A stretch of 48,434 bases of DNA. It comes from a virus. The stretch spans positions 1 to 48,434 of the IMG/VR virus record IMGVR_UViG_3300023434_000001. The stretch is one strand, 5' to 3'. The position numbers and the translations under genes were made by a program. Of the stretch, positions 34,954 through 42,080 are shown one piece after another; within the stretch, counting starts at the first letter, position 1, and each line of letters starts with the position of its first letter. Below the pieces are notes generated by a model. It was given only the letters and a program-made list of their open reading frames with translations, was not told the DNA's origin and made no database searches.

Positions 34954-35248
34954 TTTATTTTATGCTGGCTGCCATTGGACAAAGCGCAATAAGCTAAAGG
35001 ATCAATATACATGGATTATAAAAAGCCAGTTTAAGGGCAAATTAAGCCGCGAAAAGAAATACACATGCAAATATATGTTTCAATTCAAAAACAACCCGCT
35101 TGATGCCTCAAATTGCATAGCGATGGTTAAAATGATCGAGGATTGTTTATTTGAAAACGATAAATATGACATTGTACTTGAAATATCGGTATCGAGCCGA
35201 AAAGGTAAAAAAGAATTGGTTGATATTATTATTACTGAAGTTGATTAA
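34913..35248 (+). CDS. RusA-like Holliday junction resolvase candidate (111 aa)
   Basis: Length, position and the C-terminal half fit the RusA family. A D-x-x-N pair with a lysine and downstream acidic residues appears in LDASNCIAMVKMIEDCLFE (about 69-87), followed by ENDKYDIVLEISV. In RusA these aspartates bind the metal used to resolve branched DNA. The N-terminus (RLLLEDLPKVSLNLFYAGCH) has the substrate-binding strand pattern. Assignment is tentative. It overlaps the HNH gene by 41 bases. Confidence 0.55.
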   Translation: MRLLLEDLPKVSLNLFYAGCHWTKRNKLKDQYTWIIKSQFKGKLSREKKYTCKYMFQFKNNPLDASNCIAMVKMIEDCLFENDKYDIVLEISVSSRKGKKELVDIIITEVD

Positions 35249-35342
35249 AATACTTGTAATTATCTTTCTACTTATATTCTGCATTTATTGCACTATAAAG
35301 CTAAACTTATTGTGGTTTATGACTTATATCATGTTTTACTAA
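35241..35342 (+). CDS. Possible membrane peptide with TTG start (33 aa)
   Basis: A TTG at 35241 overlaps the end of the RusA-like gene. The peptide IKILVIIFLLIFCIYCTIK is a membrane span. It ends at TAA 35340-35342, just before a terminator. Real only if the TTG start is used. Confidence 0.35.
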   Translation: MIKILVIIFLLIFCIYCTIKLNLLWFMTYIMFY

Positions 35343-35369
35343 ATAGTAATAATCTAAATTTGAATAACC

Positions 35370-35435
35370 GAAAGGATAACACAGCACTACACTAATTATT
35401 GGGTCTCTTAAACTCTTTGTGTTGTCCTTTCTTTT
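35370..35435 (+). terminator. Long-stem terminator
   Basis: GAAAGGATAACACA (35370-35383) pairs with TGTGTTGTCCTTTC (35418-35431), 14 bp with a single A.C mismatch, 34-nt loop, followed by TTTT. It closes the recombination gene operon. Confidence 0.7.
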
Positions 35436-35445
35436 AACTGAAAAA

Positions 35446-35811
35446 ATGAGTGAACCACTATATATATCACTACACATAACAACCAAAAATCAGTCTTTAA
35501 TCGAAATAGATTCAAAGATTAGCTCATGGTTGAAAGAAAGCGGAAATTCTGATTCGTTTATTGATAGATGTTTTTTGCCAGCGGAAATAAAGACTGATCC
35601 TGAATTTAAAAAATGTAAGCTACTAAATAGTTTGATTGGTATTTGCTGGTATAACGAAACTGATAAGCTAAAAGATTGCCGAATAATAATCCTTCAGAAT
35701 GTTAAAATGTGGAAAGGAACATCTTTATTTGTAGGCGAAATAATAGGACAAACAAAAGAGGACTACGATATTGCAATGAAGTTTGAAATTGATTGCGTAT
35801 GTATTCCTTGA
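35446..35811 (+). CDS. Hypothetical protein (121 aa)
   Basis: The ATG at 35446 lies just after the terminator hairpin; an upstream in-frame start inside the hairpin is unlikely. The protein begins MSEPLYISLHITTKNQSL and is mixed alpha/beta, with several cysteines (DRCF, KCKLL, GICW, DCRII, DCVCIP). Unknown function. Confidence 0.55.
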   Translation: MSEPLYISLHITTKNQSLIEIDSKISSWLKESGNSDSFIDRCFLPAEIKTDPEFKKCKLLNSLIGICWYNETDKLKDCRIIILQNVKMWKGTSLFVGEIIGQTKEDYDIAMKFEIDCVCIP

Positions 35812-35839
35812 TTTTAAATATTAACTTAAAACTAAAGTG

Positions 35840-36094
35840 ATGAAACCAAAGAAAGCAAAAGAATCTTGTATTAAAATTACAAGGCGAGTGCTTAGTGAAA
35901 TGCCAGTTTATTTCAATGGTATTGAGCTAATAAATAAAGTTAGGATAGAAGCTAAGAAGCAAAAGCAGAAAAGATATTTCGACTGTTATATCTTACGTGA
36001 AATGCGTAAACTACGAAAAGAAAAAGGCAGCAACTTTATATGTCTGAGTAAACCAGAATCTAAATACTTAAAAGTTAGCTATGACTATATTTAA
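35840..36094 (+). CDS. Small basic protein (84 aa)
   Basis: Starts MKPKKAKESCIKITRRVL. Residues 20-60 resemble a winged-helix pattern (YFNGIELINKVRIEAKK, then CYILREMRKLRKEKG), so a DNA-binding role is plausible. It overlaps the next gene by 14 bases. Confidence 0.5.
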   Translation: MKPKKAKESCIKITRRVLSEMPVYFNGIELINKVRIEAKKQKQKRYFDCYILREMRKLRKEKGSNFICLSKPESKYLKVSYDYI

Positions 36095-36389
36095 ACTATT
36101 CCGGAGCATCTTCGAAATAAAAAGATGGTGCAAAACAAATAACATCAAAACTATCGAAAAAATAAAAAGCCTTTTAGATAAAGGTGCTGATCATTCGTCA
36201 GACCCTGATATTCCACTGCCTTCAGATGAACAACTTATTAAACTAAGTGAAACTACCGATAAATACATATATGAGGGAGTTGAAGACGGCTTCCATTTAT
36301 CACACAAAGGAATAACAGCTCTTTTAAAGCACTGGCATAATATTGGTTTGTTATTATTGCCGATGATATTTGTTATCATATCAAATTAA
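36081..36389 (+). CDS. Tail-anchored membrane protein (102 aa)
   Basis: The soluble N-terminal part (FKLFRSIFEIKRWCKTNNI) is basic, the middle acidic, and one C-terminal span (NIGLLLLPMIFVIIS) anchors it with the soluble part inside. Unknown early function. Confidence 0.55.
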   Translation: MTIFKLFRSIFEIKRWCKTNNIKTIEKIKSLLDKGADHSSDPDIPLPSDEQLIKLSETTDKYIYEGVEDGFHLSHKGITALLKHWHNIGLLLLPMIFVIISN

Positions 36390-36469
36390 AACGTGTCAAA
36401 GAACGAAAATAAAGCACTTAATGTGCTGTAATTCAGTATAAAAGTAGTAAATTTAATGGTGAAAAACTA

Positions 36470-36772
36470 ATGAAGAAACAAGAATTATTCAAAAAATATT
36501 CAATTAATGAATCTCATTCTGAATGGAATGATAAAATTGATAATTGGGTCAGTGTGGAGATTTATAGAATTATGCACGATGGCAACTTGCCGCCAGCAGA
36601 TGATGTATCTATTTTATGGGTGCTGGATTTTATGGATAAGTTCAAAAGCGATACTTTATTTAAAGTTAAACTAATGAAAAGAGATGATTTTGGGAGTCTT
36701 TACCTAACATCTAAAAGACTGATATTTTCTTTAACTGACCAAATCTTAAATGACTTGAAAAATAAGAATTAG
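36470..36772 (+). CDS. Hypothetical protein (100 aa)
   Basis: An alpha-helical 100-aa soluble protein starting MKKQELFKKYSINESHSE. A hairpin AGCAC/GTGCT lies upstream in the 80-bp gap. No family recognised. Confidence 0.55.
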   Translation: MKKQELFKKYSINESHSEWNDKIDNWVSVEIYRIMHDGNLPPADDVSILWVLDFMDKFKSDTLFKVKLMKRDDFGSLYLTSKRLIFSLTDQILNDLKNKN

Positions 36773-36795
36773 AAATAAACCTTAATGATTAAACA

Positions 36796-36948
36796 ATGAC
36801 TAAAAAAGAGCAAAGGGAATTTATATTTAATAAATACAAATGCATTCATTGTGGTGAAATAGTCACCAGAGAAAGTAGTAAGCAATGGATAAAAAGCTAT
36901 TGTGATAAAACGGATAGGTATGTTAGATTGCAATTAATTAAAGATTAA
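36796..36948 (+). CDS. Small zinc-finger-like protein (50 aa)
   Basis: ATG at 36796, TAA at 36946-36948. It contains KCIHCGE (C-x2-C) near residue 17 and one further cysteine (SYCDKTD). It is basic at both ends. Likely a small zinc-binding DNA-associated protein, unrecognised. Confidence 0.5.
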   Translation: MTKKEQREFIFNKYKCIHCGEIVTRESSKQWIKSYCDKTDRYVRLQLIKD

Positions 36949-36967
36949 AAACGTTAATATATAAGAT

Positions 36968-37174
36968 ATGGAATATTGTCCAGAATGTATAATCGAACTA
37001 AATAAGCAGAAAAAGAAGCTCGGAGGACTTACAAATTGGCTTGTATGCCCTGGGTGTGGGTTCAGAAAACGACCAACTATTGAGTGGCAAGAAAGTAATA
37101 ATTATTTACAGCGAAAGGAAAATCATGCAAATGCAAAAAGAAAAGCAGATATTCTAAGAGAAGAATCCGATTAG
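36968..37174 (+). CDS. Zinc-ribbon protein (68 aa)
   Basis: Two CxxC knuckles: CPEC at residues 4-7 and CPGC at about 27-30, with a basic C-terminal helix (QRKENHANAKRKADILR). Probably binds nucleic acid. A hairpin-like GATTAG/CTAATC follows the stop. Confidence 0.55.
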   Translation: MEYCPECIIELNKQKKKLGGLTNWLVCPGCGFRKRPTIEWQESNNYLQRKENHANAKRKADILREESD

Positions 37175-37233
37175 TTTGCTAATCAAAATAAATAGTCTAT
37201 CTTAGTAGTGCCTTTAGGGGTTTATTTTTTTAT

Positions 37234-37241
37234 TAAATTTG
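37234..37241 (+). promoter_or_regulatory. -7 element before the HTH gene
   Basis: TAAATTTG (37234-37241) fits the -7 consensus. The -33 region shows TTTAG (37213-37217), an 18-19-nt spacing. Transcription would begin at or next to the ATG at 37248, giving a leaderless or near-leaderless mRNA. Confidence 0.5.
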
Positions 37242-37247
37242 TACTAA

Positions 37248-37424
37248 ATGAAGCATATAACAAAGATTACTGCAACAATAAGGGTTAACGCCTTAATAAA
37301 TTCAGACAGAAAAACAAAAACTGAATTATCTGAGTTGTTAGGTATTGGGAGAACTACTCTTGATAGAAGATTATATTTAAATAATTGGAAGAATGGTGAG
37401 CTTGAAATAATTAAGTCATTGTAA
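37248..37424 (+). CDS. Small helix-turn-helix DNA-binding protein (58 aa)
   Basis: Residues 23-42 (KTKTELSELLGIGRTTLDRR) form a clear helix-turn-helix like Xre/Fis-type. Too short for a full repressor with a dimerisation domain. It precedes the replication genes and is likely a regulator of them or of the switch to late genes. Confidence 0.65.
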   Translation: MKHITKITATIRVNALINSDRKTKTELSELLGIGRTTLDRRLYLNNWKNGELEIIKSL

Positions 37425-37458
37425 AAAAAATTTATACCAATTTGTAACATTTAAAGCA

Positions 37459-38205
37459 ATGGCAGGAAGAAAAGATAAAAATACAGTTGATTATTTCCCT
37501 CACTTTGTAGAGTCTGGCAAAACAATATTTATACTTGAATCTGAATTTGATAATGGTTATAAAATATGGTTTAAAACTCTTGAAATGCTCGGTAAAAGTG
37601 AAAACCACCACATAGATCTAAGGGATGATACTGACTTGTTGTTTTTGATTTCAAAACTAAAAACAACAGAACAGGAATTAAACTCAATATATGATCTACT
37701 TTCAAAACTTGGAGCTATTGATAGTTTTATGTGGTCTAAAAAAATAATATTTTCAGAGAACTTCATAAAGAATATTGAGGACGCATATAAACGTAGAAAT
37801 AATAAATGTATGAATAAATGTGATTTATGCATGTTTTTATTTGATTCATGTGATGATAATATAAATAAATGTGGACTTAAATCAACAAAGAAAAGTAAAG
37901 GAAATAAAAGTAAACAATATATCTATTCAGAATTTTACGATTCAGAGATTAAAAAATCAAAAAATGATGCTAATTATATAAAGGTAGTTAAAATACTATT
38001 TGGAGAAAATGATATTGATAAACCACTTTCAGGAATTTTGAAAATGGAAAGTCAATTATCATTTGATCAATTTACAAAACTACTATCTAATGCAGCTAAA
38101 AACGATAAGTCATTAACTAAAATGATCCATAACTTTGAAAACGGAAATTATTATAAAGGCAAAAAGTCTGTATATTTATCAATTAATAACTGGATGAACA
38201 AATGA
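37459..38205 (+). CDS. Replication initiator / replisome organizer, DUF4373 (Lin1244/Lin1753) type (248 aa)
   Basis: The N-terminus matches this family: DKNTVDYFPHFVESGKTIFI (6-25), then WFKTLEMLGKSENHHIDL. This winged-helix domain binds the phage origin and loads helicase. The middle contains a Cys-rich part (NKCMNKCDLCMFLFDSC) that may bind metal. Its stop overlaps the ATG of the ATPase gene (ATGA), so the two form a replication pair. Confidence 0.78.
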   Translation: MAGRKDKNTVDYFPHFVESGKTIFILESEFDNGYKIWFKTLEMLGKSENHHIDLRDDTDLLFLISKLKTTEQELNSIYDLLSKLGAIDSFMWSKKIIFSENFIKNIEDAYKRRNNKCMNKCDLCMFLFDSCDDNINKCGLKSTKKSKGNKSKQYIYSEFYDSEIKKSKNDANYIKVVKILFGENDIDKPLSGILKMESQLSFDQFTKLLSNAAKNDKSLTKMIHNFENGNYYKGKKSVYLSINNWMNK

Positions 38206-39176
38206 AAAGCGATGATTATATAGATGGATTCAGTTCACAGTCAAAAGACTTTGATAAAATCAAGCCTTATATGAATGATATTATCTGTAAGGATGTATCT
38301 AATTGGTCAAATGAATGGTACGACTCAATACTGCCTGAAAACAACAAACTAAGCCTTAAGTTCAAGCAATGGGATGCGGAGTTCAAAGGTAAGTTAAGAG
38401 GGATGCTTGTTCCTATAATTGGATATGGAGGCACAAAGAAAAGTTTATTGAGTTTAAATATTGCTTACGAGAATATAACTAGGGGACTTGGGAAGTGTAT
38501 TTATTCTACAATGGAAATGGGAGCAACCCAAATAATAAATAGATTGATTGATATGCACGTGAAGCCTAATAGTGATGAACACAATGCGCACGCTGAATTA
38601 GAATACCACAATAATGTAACCAGAAGTTTAAATGCAAAAAAGTTTTTTGATAGTGAATTTTCTCCTGCATTTAAAGGTAATTTCCATATAACCGAAAATA
38701 CATCATTGCAAACTGAATCTTACGACAAACTATTAACTAAATTTAAAGATAATAATATACAAATAGATATTTTAATAGTTGACGGATTGGCTGGGATGGG
38801 TGGTAAGGGTAGTGAAGTGGAGTTATATTCTAAGCATTCAAAAGAATTAAAAGACCTTGCAAATAAATGGAAAATATTAGTATTTCTTATTTGTCACGTA
38901 TCTAAGGGAGGGAAGAAAACAGACAGGGATTTATCTGGATTAGTTCGTAGCTCTGAGAAAATTATAGATAATTGTGATTTTTATATAACTGCAAGCTTAT
39001 TCGAAGATAAAAACAATAATAATGAATACGATAAAAATTATGGAGCATTAAGATTAATAAACAAGAGAGGCACTGGAAACACTATCGATGTTGTTTATGA
39101 TTTCTATATGCGTAGGTTATTAATGGAGGGAACAGATATGGATTTTGCGCAATTTGAAAAAACAAACGGAATGTAA
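38202..39176 (+). CDS. DnaB/RecA-fold replicative helicase-like ATPase (324 aa)
   Basis: A RecA-core ATPase following the initiator. The P-loop at 74-81 reads GYGGTKKS, deviating from GxxxxGK[ST] by a K at the sixth position. Walker B is IDILIVDGLAGM with D194. FLICHVSKGG (about 228-237) supplies the sensor histidine H232. There is no N-terminal DnaB domain, so it resembles the short phage helicases. The likely role is unwinding DNA at the fork. Confidence 0.7.
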   Translation: MKSDDYIDGFSSQSKDFDKIKPYMNDIICKDVSNWSNEWYDSILPENNKLSLKFKQWDAEFKGKLRGMLVPIIGYGGTKKSLLSLNIAYENITRGLGKCIYSTMEMGATQIINRLIDMHVKPNSDEHNAHAELEYHNNVTRSLNAKKFFDSEFSPAFKGNFHITENTSLQTESYDKLLTKFKDNNIQIDILIVDGLAGMGGKGSEVELYSKHSKELKDLANKWKILVFLICHVSKGGKKTDRDLSGLVRSSEKIIDNCDFYITASLFEDKNNNNEYDKNYGALRLINKRGTGNTIDVVYDFYMRRLLMEGTDMDFAQFEKTNGM

Positions 39177-39490
39177 TGGTAGATCAAAAAGCATATATAT
39201 CAGAACTTCAAATAACAGCTGACGAATTAGCTTATAAGATAATCAATGAGCGTGAATTATTTATTAGATTATCAATTATTCAAAGTGTATGTGATTTTAA
39301 TATAGCTTGGCTTTATCAGATACCATATACTGTAATTCGAAGTGACTTTGTTTATTTTATGGCTGAAAATATCAATAAATTTAAGCGTAAAATAAGCATA
39401 AAAGAGGCGTTAAAAATTGATACTATTTTGTATTTTAATGATATAAAAACATTTGAAGATTTAAAGAGATGTTTAACTTCATCGAAATAA
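39176..39490 (+). CDS. Hypothetical protein, last fixed early gene (104 aa)
   Basis: Overlaps the helicase stop by one base. Helical 104-aa protein starting MVDQKAYISELQITADEL. It is the last gene before the cassette array, whose first core box begins 36 bases after its stop. No family recognised. Confidence 0.55.
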   Translation: MVDQKAYISELQITADELAYKIINERELFIRLSIIQSVCDFNIAWLYQIPYTVIRSDFVYFMAENINKFKRKISIKEALKIDTILYFNDIKTFEDLKRCLTSSK

Positions 39491-39562
39491 AAGGGAATAG
39501 CTTTAGGTGAAGTCACGTCAGTCATTGTTGTATGGCGAAGCGAACCGTTTAAAATTAAACTA

Positions 39563-39823
39563 ATGATAGATGATTTTGATTTAGAAAAAGAAGAGCGTAA
39601 ATTTAGCGCAAAGATGCTAAAAGGCACGAAAGTAGCCCGTGCAAACAACATGAACCTAACTAAGTTTAAAACAGAGATAGAAAAAGGGCTTTTAACAACA
39701 AACGATGAAGACCAATGGACTTTTGATTATCAAAGCTTCCTTGGTGCAATATCAAACGGTATTTATGAAAGCCCGACCGAATGGGCAGAAGAATACTTTA
39801 ACGGGCGGTGGTCATTAGTTTAA
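39563..39823 (+). CDS. Cassette 1 protein (86 aa), unknown
   Basis: First cassette gene (cassette opens at 39528, TTGTAT...). An 86-aa acidic protein starting MIDDFDLEKEERKF and ending EEYFNGRWSLV, with W and Y at the C-terminus. Possibly a small interaction domain. The preceding leader has no Shine-Dalgarno. No family recognised. Confidence 0.6.
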   Translation: MIDDFDLEKEERKFSAKMLKGTKVARANNMNLTKFKTEIEKGLLTTNDEDQWTFDYQSFLGAISNGIYESPTEWAEEYFNGRWSLV

Positions 39824-39834
39824 TTTTTAATGGC

Positions 39835-39929
39835 ATACAACGGTTTGTGTAAGATTATGTAGCACAACCACAAATGATGATTAAAAGTACAAAGGCTGTA
39901 TGTGCTATTAATTTTACACTTTGTTATAG
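39835..39929 (+). repeat. attC1 (95 bp)
   Basis: R'' ATACAAC (39835-39841), L'' GGTTTGTGTAAGATT, L' AATTTTACACTTT, R' GTTATAG (39923-39929). The inner arms GTAGCACAACC and GGCTGTATGTGCT also pair. R'' pairs with the opening TTGTAT of cassette 1. Confidence 0.75.
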
Positions 39930-39948
39930 CCAGTTATTATTACGTACA

Positions 39949-40179
39949 ATGAAAATTGAAATGCAGAAAAGAAAGGCGGGAATATATGCCCAATGGTTTA
40001 GTATAGACGGATTGAGCGGTGGAAAAAGAACTACCTACTTAATATATGCGAACCAAGCCAAGACCTACGCACAAGCTGTTAGATTTTGGAATAAAACGTG
40101 GGGTGGACGTAATGGGAACAAAGCCTTTGTATTGAGAAATGCCGAGCCGTATAACCCTAGTTCATATTTAGCCTGTTAA
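39949..40179 (+). CDS. Cassette 2 protein (76 aa), unknown
   Basis: Start at 39949 is chosen because the longer frame would begin inside attC1. Sequence begins MKIEMQKRKAGIYAQWFSID, a compact alpha/beta protein ending YNPSSYLAC. No family. Cassette opens TTATAGCC at 39924 and closes with GGCTATAC(C). Confidence 0.55.
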   Translation: MKIEMQKRKAGIYAQWFSIDGLSGGKRTTYLIYANQAKTYAQAVRFWNKTWGGRNGNKAFVLRNAEPYNPSSYLAC

Positions 40180-40183
40180 TTGG

Positions 40184-40225
40184 CTATACCGGACGGGTGT
40201 ATGTTTAGTTTTTTAACGGATAAAT
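40184..40225 (+). repeat. attC2 remnant
   Basis: CTATACCGGACGGGTGTATG: R''-like box with C in place of A (CTATACC, 40184-40190; expected CTATAAC from the cassette's start). No clear R' follows, so the site looks truncated and the next cassette's opening bases are missing too. Confidence 0.45.
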
Positions 40226-40233
40226 AAAAAGAT

Positions 40234-40476
40234 ATGATTAAAGAAGATGAATTAAGAGCTGAAATAACAAAGCTATTGGATGCTCACAATAGTAACGAGA
40301 TAGACAGCAGAGATGAATGGTATAGGGAAATGGTATATTTTAGAGATGCAGTAGTTAAAAAATTAAATATACACATTGTTAGCAATTCTGTTAAATGCGG
40401 CAATTGTGATGTAGAAATAAAACAAGGAGAAGTTTCTTATTGTGAAGAATGTTATGAAAGAGCGGTAAAATGGTAG
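40234..40476 (+). CDS. Cassette 3 zinc-ribbon protein (80 aa)
   Basis: Helical N-terminus (MIKEDELRAEITKLLDAHN) then a zinc ribbon: CGNC (about 57-60) and CEEC (about 72-75). Probably a small nucleic-acid or protein binding factor. Its cassette lacks the normal start box because attC2 is degraded. Confidence 0.55.
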   Translation: MIKEDELRAEITKLLDAHNSNEIDSRDEWYREMVYFRDAVVKKLNIHIVSNSVKCGNCDVEIKQGEVSYCEECYERAVKW

Positions 40477-40487
40477 CATTTAATTGT

Positions 40488-40546
40488 TGCTAACTGAAAG
40501 TATAAGATACGTTGCTTTTCGCAATGGATTTTATACGGTGTTACCT
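40488..40546 (+). repeat. attC3 (59 bp)
   Basis: R'' TGCTAAC (40488-40494), L'' GTATAAGATACG, terminal hairpin TTGC-TTTTC-GCAA, L' GGATTTTATACG, R' GTTACCT (40540-40546). Compact and well paired. Confidence 0.7.
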
Positions 40547-40590
40547 GAGCGAAGCGGACTGTTAAATTAAAATTTTAAAGCGTAGGAAAT

Positions 40591-40947
40591 ATGAATTATT
40601 ATAGAGTTTACACAGCCATAAAAGATGGTGAAAAAGTACCAAGGAAAGCAAAGAAAGTGATATTAGGTAAGCTAATGAATAAGGCAAAATTAAAAAAACT
40701 GCTTGATAGTGTGATAATAGGAGAGCAGGCACATACGATGTATGAGACCGCAGACATTAAGCCTTATTTATTTTGCCCACATTGCGGATGCCAACAAACA
40801 AGAAGTAGTGGTAATCTAACTGCACACCCTGAGCATTGGGAATATGAATACTGCTTGAGATGCAATAAGGTTGTTGGTTACATTGATAACAGCCCATATA
40901 CACATGCTTTAGAATGCAAGGACAATGATTATGACCCTGTTTTTTAG
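40591..40947 (+). CDS. Cassette 4 zinc-ribbon protein (118 aa)
   Basis: A basic N-terminal half (KDGEKVPRKAKKVILGKLMN) precedes CPHC (about 62-65) and CLRC (about 90-93), a zinc ribbon like those in restriction alleviation (Lar-type) or DNA-binding proteins. Cassette opens TTACCTG (40541) and closes with CAGGTAA. Confidence 0.55.
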   Translation: MNYYRVYTAIKDGEKVPRKAKKVILGKLMNKAKLKKLLDSVIIGEQAHTMYETADIKPYLFCPHCGCQQTRSSGNLTAHPEHWEYEYCLRCNKVVGYIDNSPYTHALECKDNDYDPVF

Positions 40948-40972
40948 TGTGGTGGCATTTTAATTTAATTGC

Positions 40973-41115
40973 AGGTAATGTTCGACTGCTAAGTTTCGTT
41001 TTGCCCGCCTTTCAAGGAAAGGATTGAGGGTAAAATGAAATTTAACACTGGTTAAGGATTGTTGGGTTTCGCTTACCCACTGCACTTTTAAGTAATAGGC
41101 AGTCGAACATTAAGG
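40973..41115 (+). repeat. attC4, long branched variant with A|TT core (143 bp)
   Basis: R'' AGGTAAT and R' ATTAAGG replace the usual AAC/GTT. P1 is TAATGTTCGACTGC (40976-40989) / GCAGTCGAACATTA (41099-41112), 14 bp. Inside: hairpin TTTCGTTTTGCCC / GGGTAAAATGAAA with CCTTTC/GAAAGG tip, a conserved AATTTAAC, then GGGTTTCGCTTACCC. It shares this plan with attC14. The sequence up to 41000 also forms the window's last 22 bases. Confidence 0.7.
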
Positions 41116-41156
41116 CTAATAGTTGGATTGGGAATTATTAATTTAAACTTACATAT

Positions 41157-41408
41157 ATGTCTAAGAATAGTAAAGAAAACTACAAAGTACACGCCCATTT
41201 TCATGGCGAAGTAACACCTGAATTTGCAGAGGTGTTTAATAAAATGGTTGTAGCTGGTGCAAAATTTGCAGATAGCGGAATTAATAATGGAGATACAAAA
41301 AAGAGAACGAGTAAACCATTTTGCAACTTTACTGTAAAAAATTCTCACTTTTGCCGTCGATGTCATAGGTGCGATATGTGCGACCAACAACCAAAAAATG
41401 GTTTGTGA
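41157..41408 (+). CDS. Cassette 5 protein with Cys cluster (83 aa)
   Basis: Starts MSKNSKENYKVHAHFHGEV. The C-terminus has HFCRRCHRCDMCDQQ, a likely metal site of four cysteines. The cassette is the clearest of all: opening TTAAGGCTAATAG (41110) and closing CTATTAGCCTTAAC (41417-41430), 13 complementary bases. Function unknown. Confidence 0.55.
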   Translation: MSKNSKENYKVHAHFHGEVTPEFAEVFNKMVVAGAKFADSGINNGDTKKRTSKPFCNFTVKNSHFCRRCHRCDMCDQQPKNGL

Positions 41409-41423
41409 AGCGAACGCTATTAG

Positions 41424-41487
41424 CCTTAACGGTACTCAGCTATGAAGCGGCTGAGGAACGAAGCTGATTTATGAGCTGATGTTATAG
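41424..41487 (+). repeat. attC5 (64 bp)
   Basis: R'' CCTTAAC (41424-41430), GGTACTCAGCTATG ... GGCTGAG, AAGCTGATTTATGAGCTGAT, R' GTTATAG (41481-41487). Arms pair as CTCAGC/GCTGAG with further AGCT repeats. Confidence 0.7.
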
Positions 41488-41524
41488 TGAGTTTTTTGAG
41501 TGGAAATGATTTAATAATTTATAT

Positions 41525-42025
41525 ATGAGAAAAGGAATAGGATCCCATCAATCCGCAAATATGAAAAAAGATGAATGGCTTACGCCTCCCGAAATTATTA
41601 AAGCATTGGGGGAATTTACCCTTGATCCTTGCGCCCCAGTGGTGCGCCCGTGGGAAATGGCAAATAAGCATTTAACCACAGAAGATGATGGACTGAAACA
41701 GCCGTGGGAGGGCAGGGTATGGTGTAACCCACCCTACGGACTTGAAGCAGCGAAATGGCTTGACAAGTTGAGCGAACACGGCAACGGAATAGCTTTAATA
41801 TTTGCCAGAACCGAAACCAGGATGTTTTTCGAATATGTGTGGAAACGTGCAACTGCCGTGTTGTTTATTGAGGGCAGGCTTTACTTCCACCATGTTGACG
41901 GATCCAAAGCCCGAGCGAATGCAGGCGCACCTTCGGTATTAATAGCTTATGGTAACAATAACGCAGAAACCTTGAAGAATTGTACAATCAAGGGTAAATT
42001 TTTGGCGTTGGGAAATTCACTATAA
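41525..42025 (+). CDS. Cassette 6: phage Dam-type DNA N6-adenine methyltransferase (166 aa)
   Basis: Matches the short phage Dam family (PF05869 type): WLTPPEIIKALGEFTLDPCA (18-37) contains the AdoMet-binding DPCA, and CNPPYG (67-72) is the catalytic NPPY. It would methylate adenine, protecting phage DNA or marking it. The gene is visibly richer in G and C than its neighbours, a sign of transfer. The cassette opens TTATAGTGA and closes TCACTATAAC, nine complementary bases. Confidence 0.85.
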   Translation: MRKGIGSHQSANMKKDEWLTPPEIIKALGEFTLDPCAPVVRPWEMANKHLTTEDDGLKQPWEGRVWCNPPYGLEAAKWLDKLSEHGNGIALIFARTETRMFFEYVWKRATAVLFIEGRLYFHHVDGSKARANAGAPSVLIAYGNNNAETLKNCTIKGKFLALGNSL

Positions 42026-42050
42026 CGGTAAGTTGTATGCTTTGTTGGCG
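42020..42050 (+). repeat. attC6 (31 bp, minimal)
   Basis: R'' CTATAAC (42020-42026), AAG, loop TTGTATG, CTT, R' GTTGGCG (42044-42050). AAC-GGT-AAG pairs with CTT-T-GTT. Much shorter than the rest; perhaps deleted in its stem. R'' overlaps the stop codon of the methyltransferase. Confidence 0.6.
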
Positions 42051-42080
42051 TACCAAATATTAATAAATAAAATTTAAAAA

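Noticed and set aside
24259-39490. Lysogeny module or integrase
   Set aside because: No tyrosine or serine recombinase, CI-type repressor or excisionase is seen; the 58-aa HTH protein at 37248 is too small to suggest lysogeny alone.
39874-39948. Upstream start for the cassette 2 gene
   Set aside because: The extra 25 codons lie within attC1, a recombination site shared with another cassette.
40973-41115. Group I or II intron, or IS200/IS605 end
   Set aside because: No intron core, maturase, endonuclease or transposase; the element ends match the cassette box logic instead.
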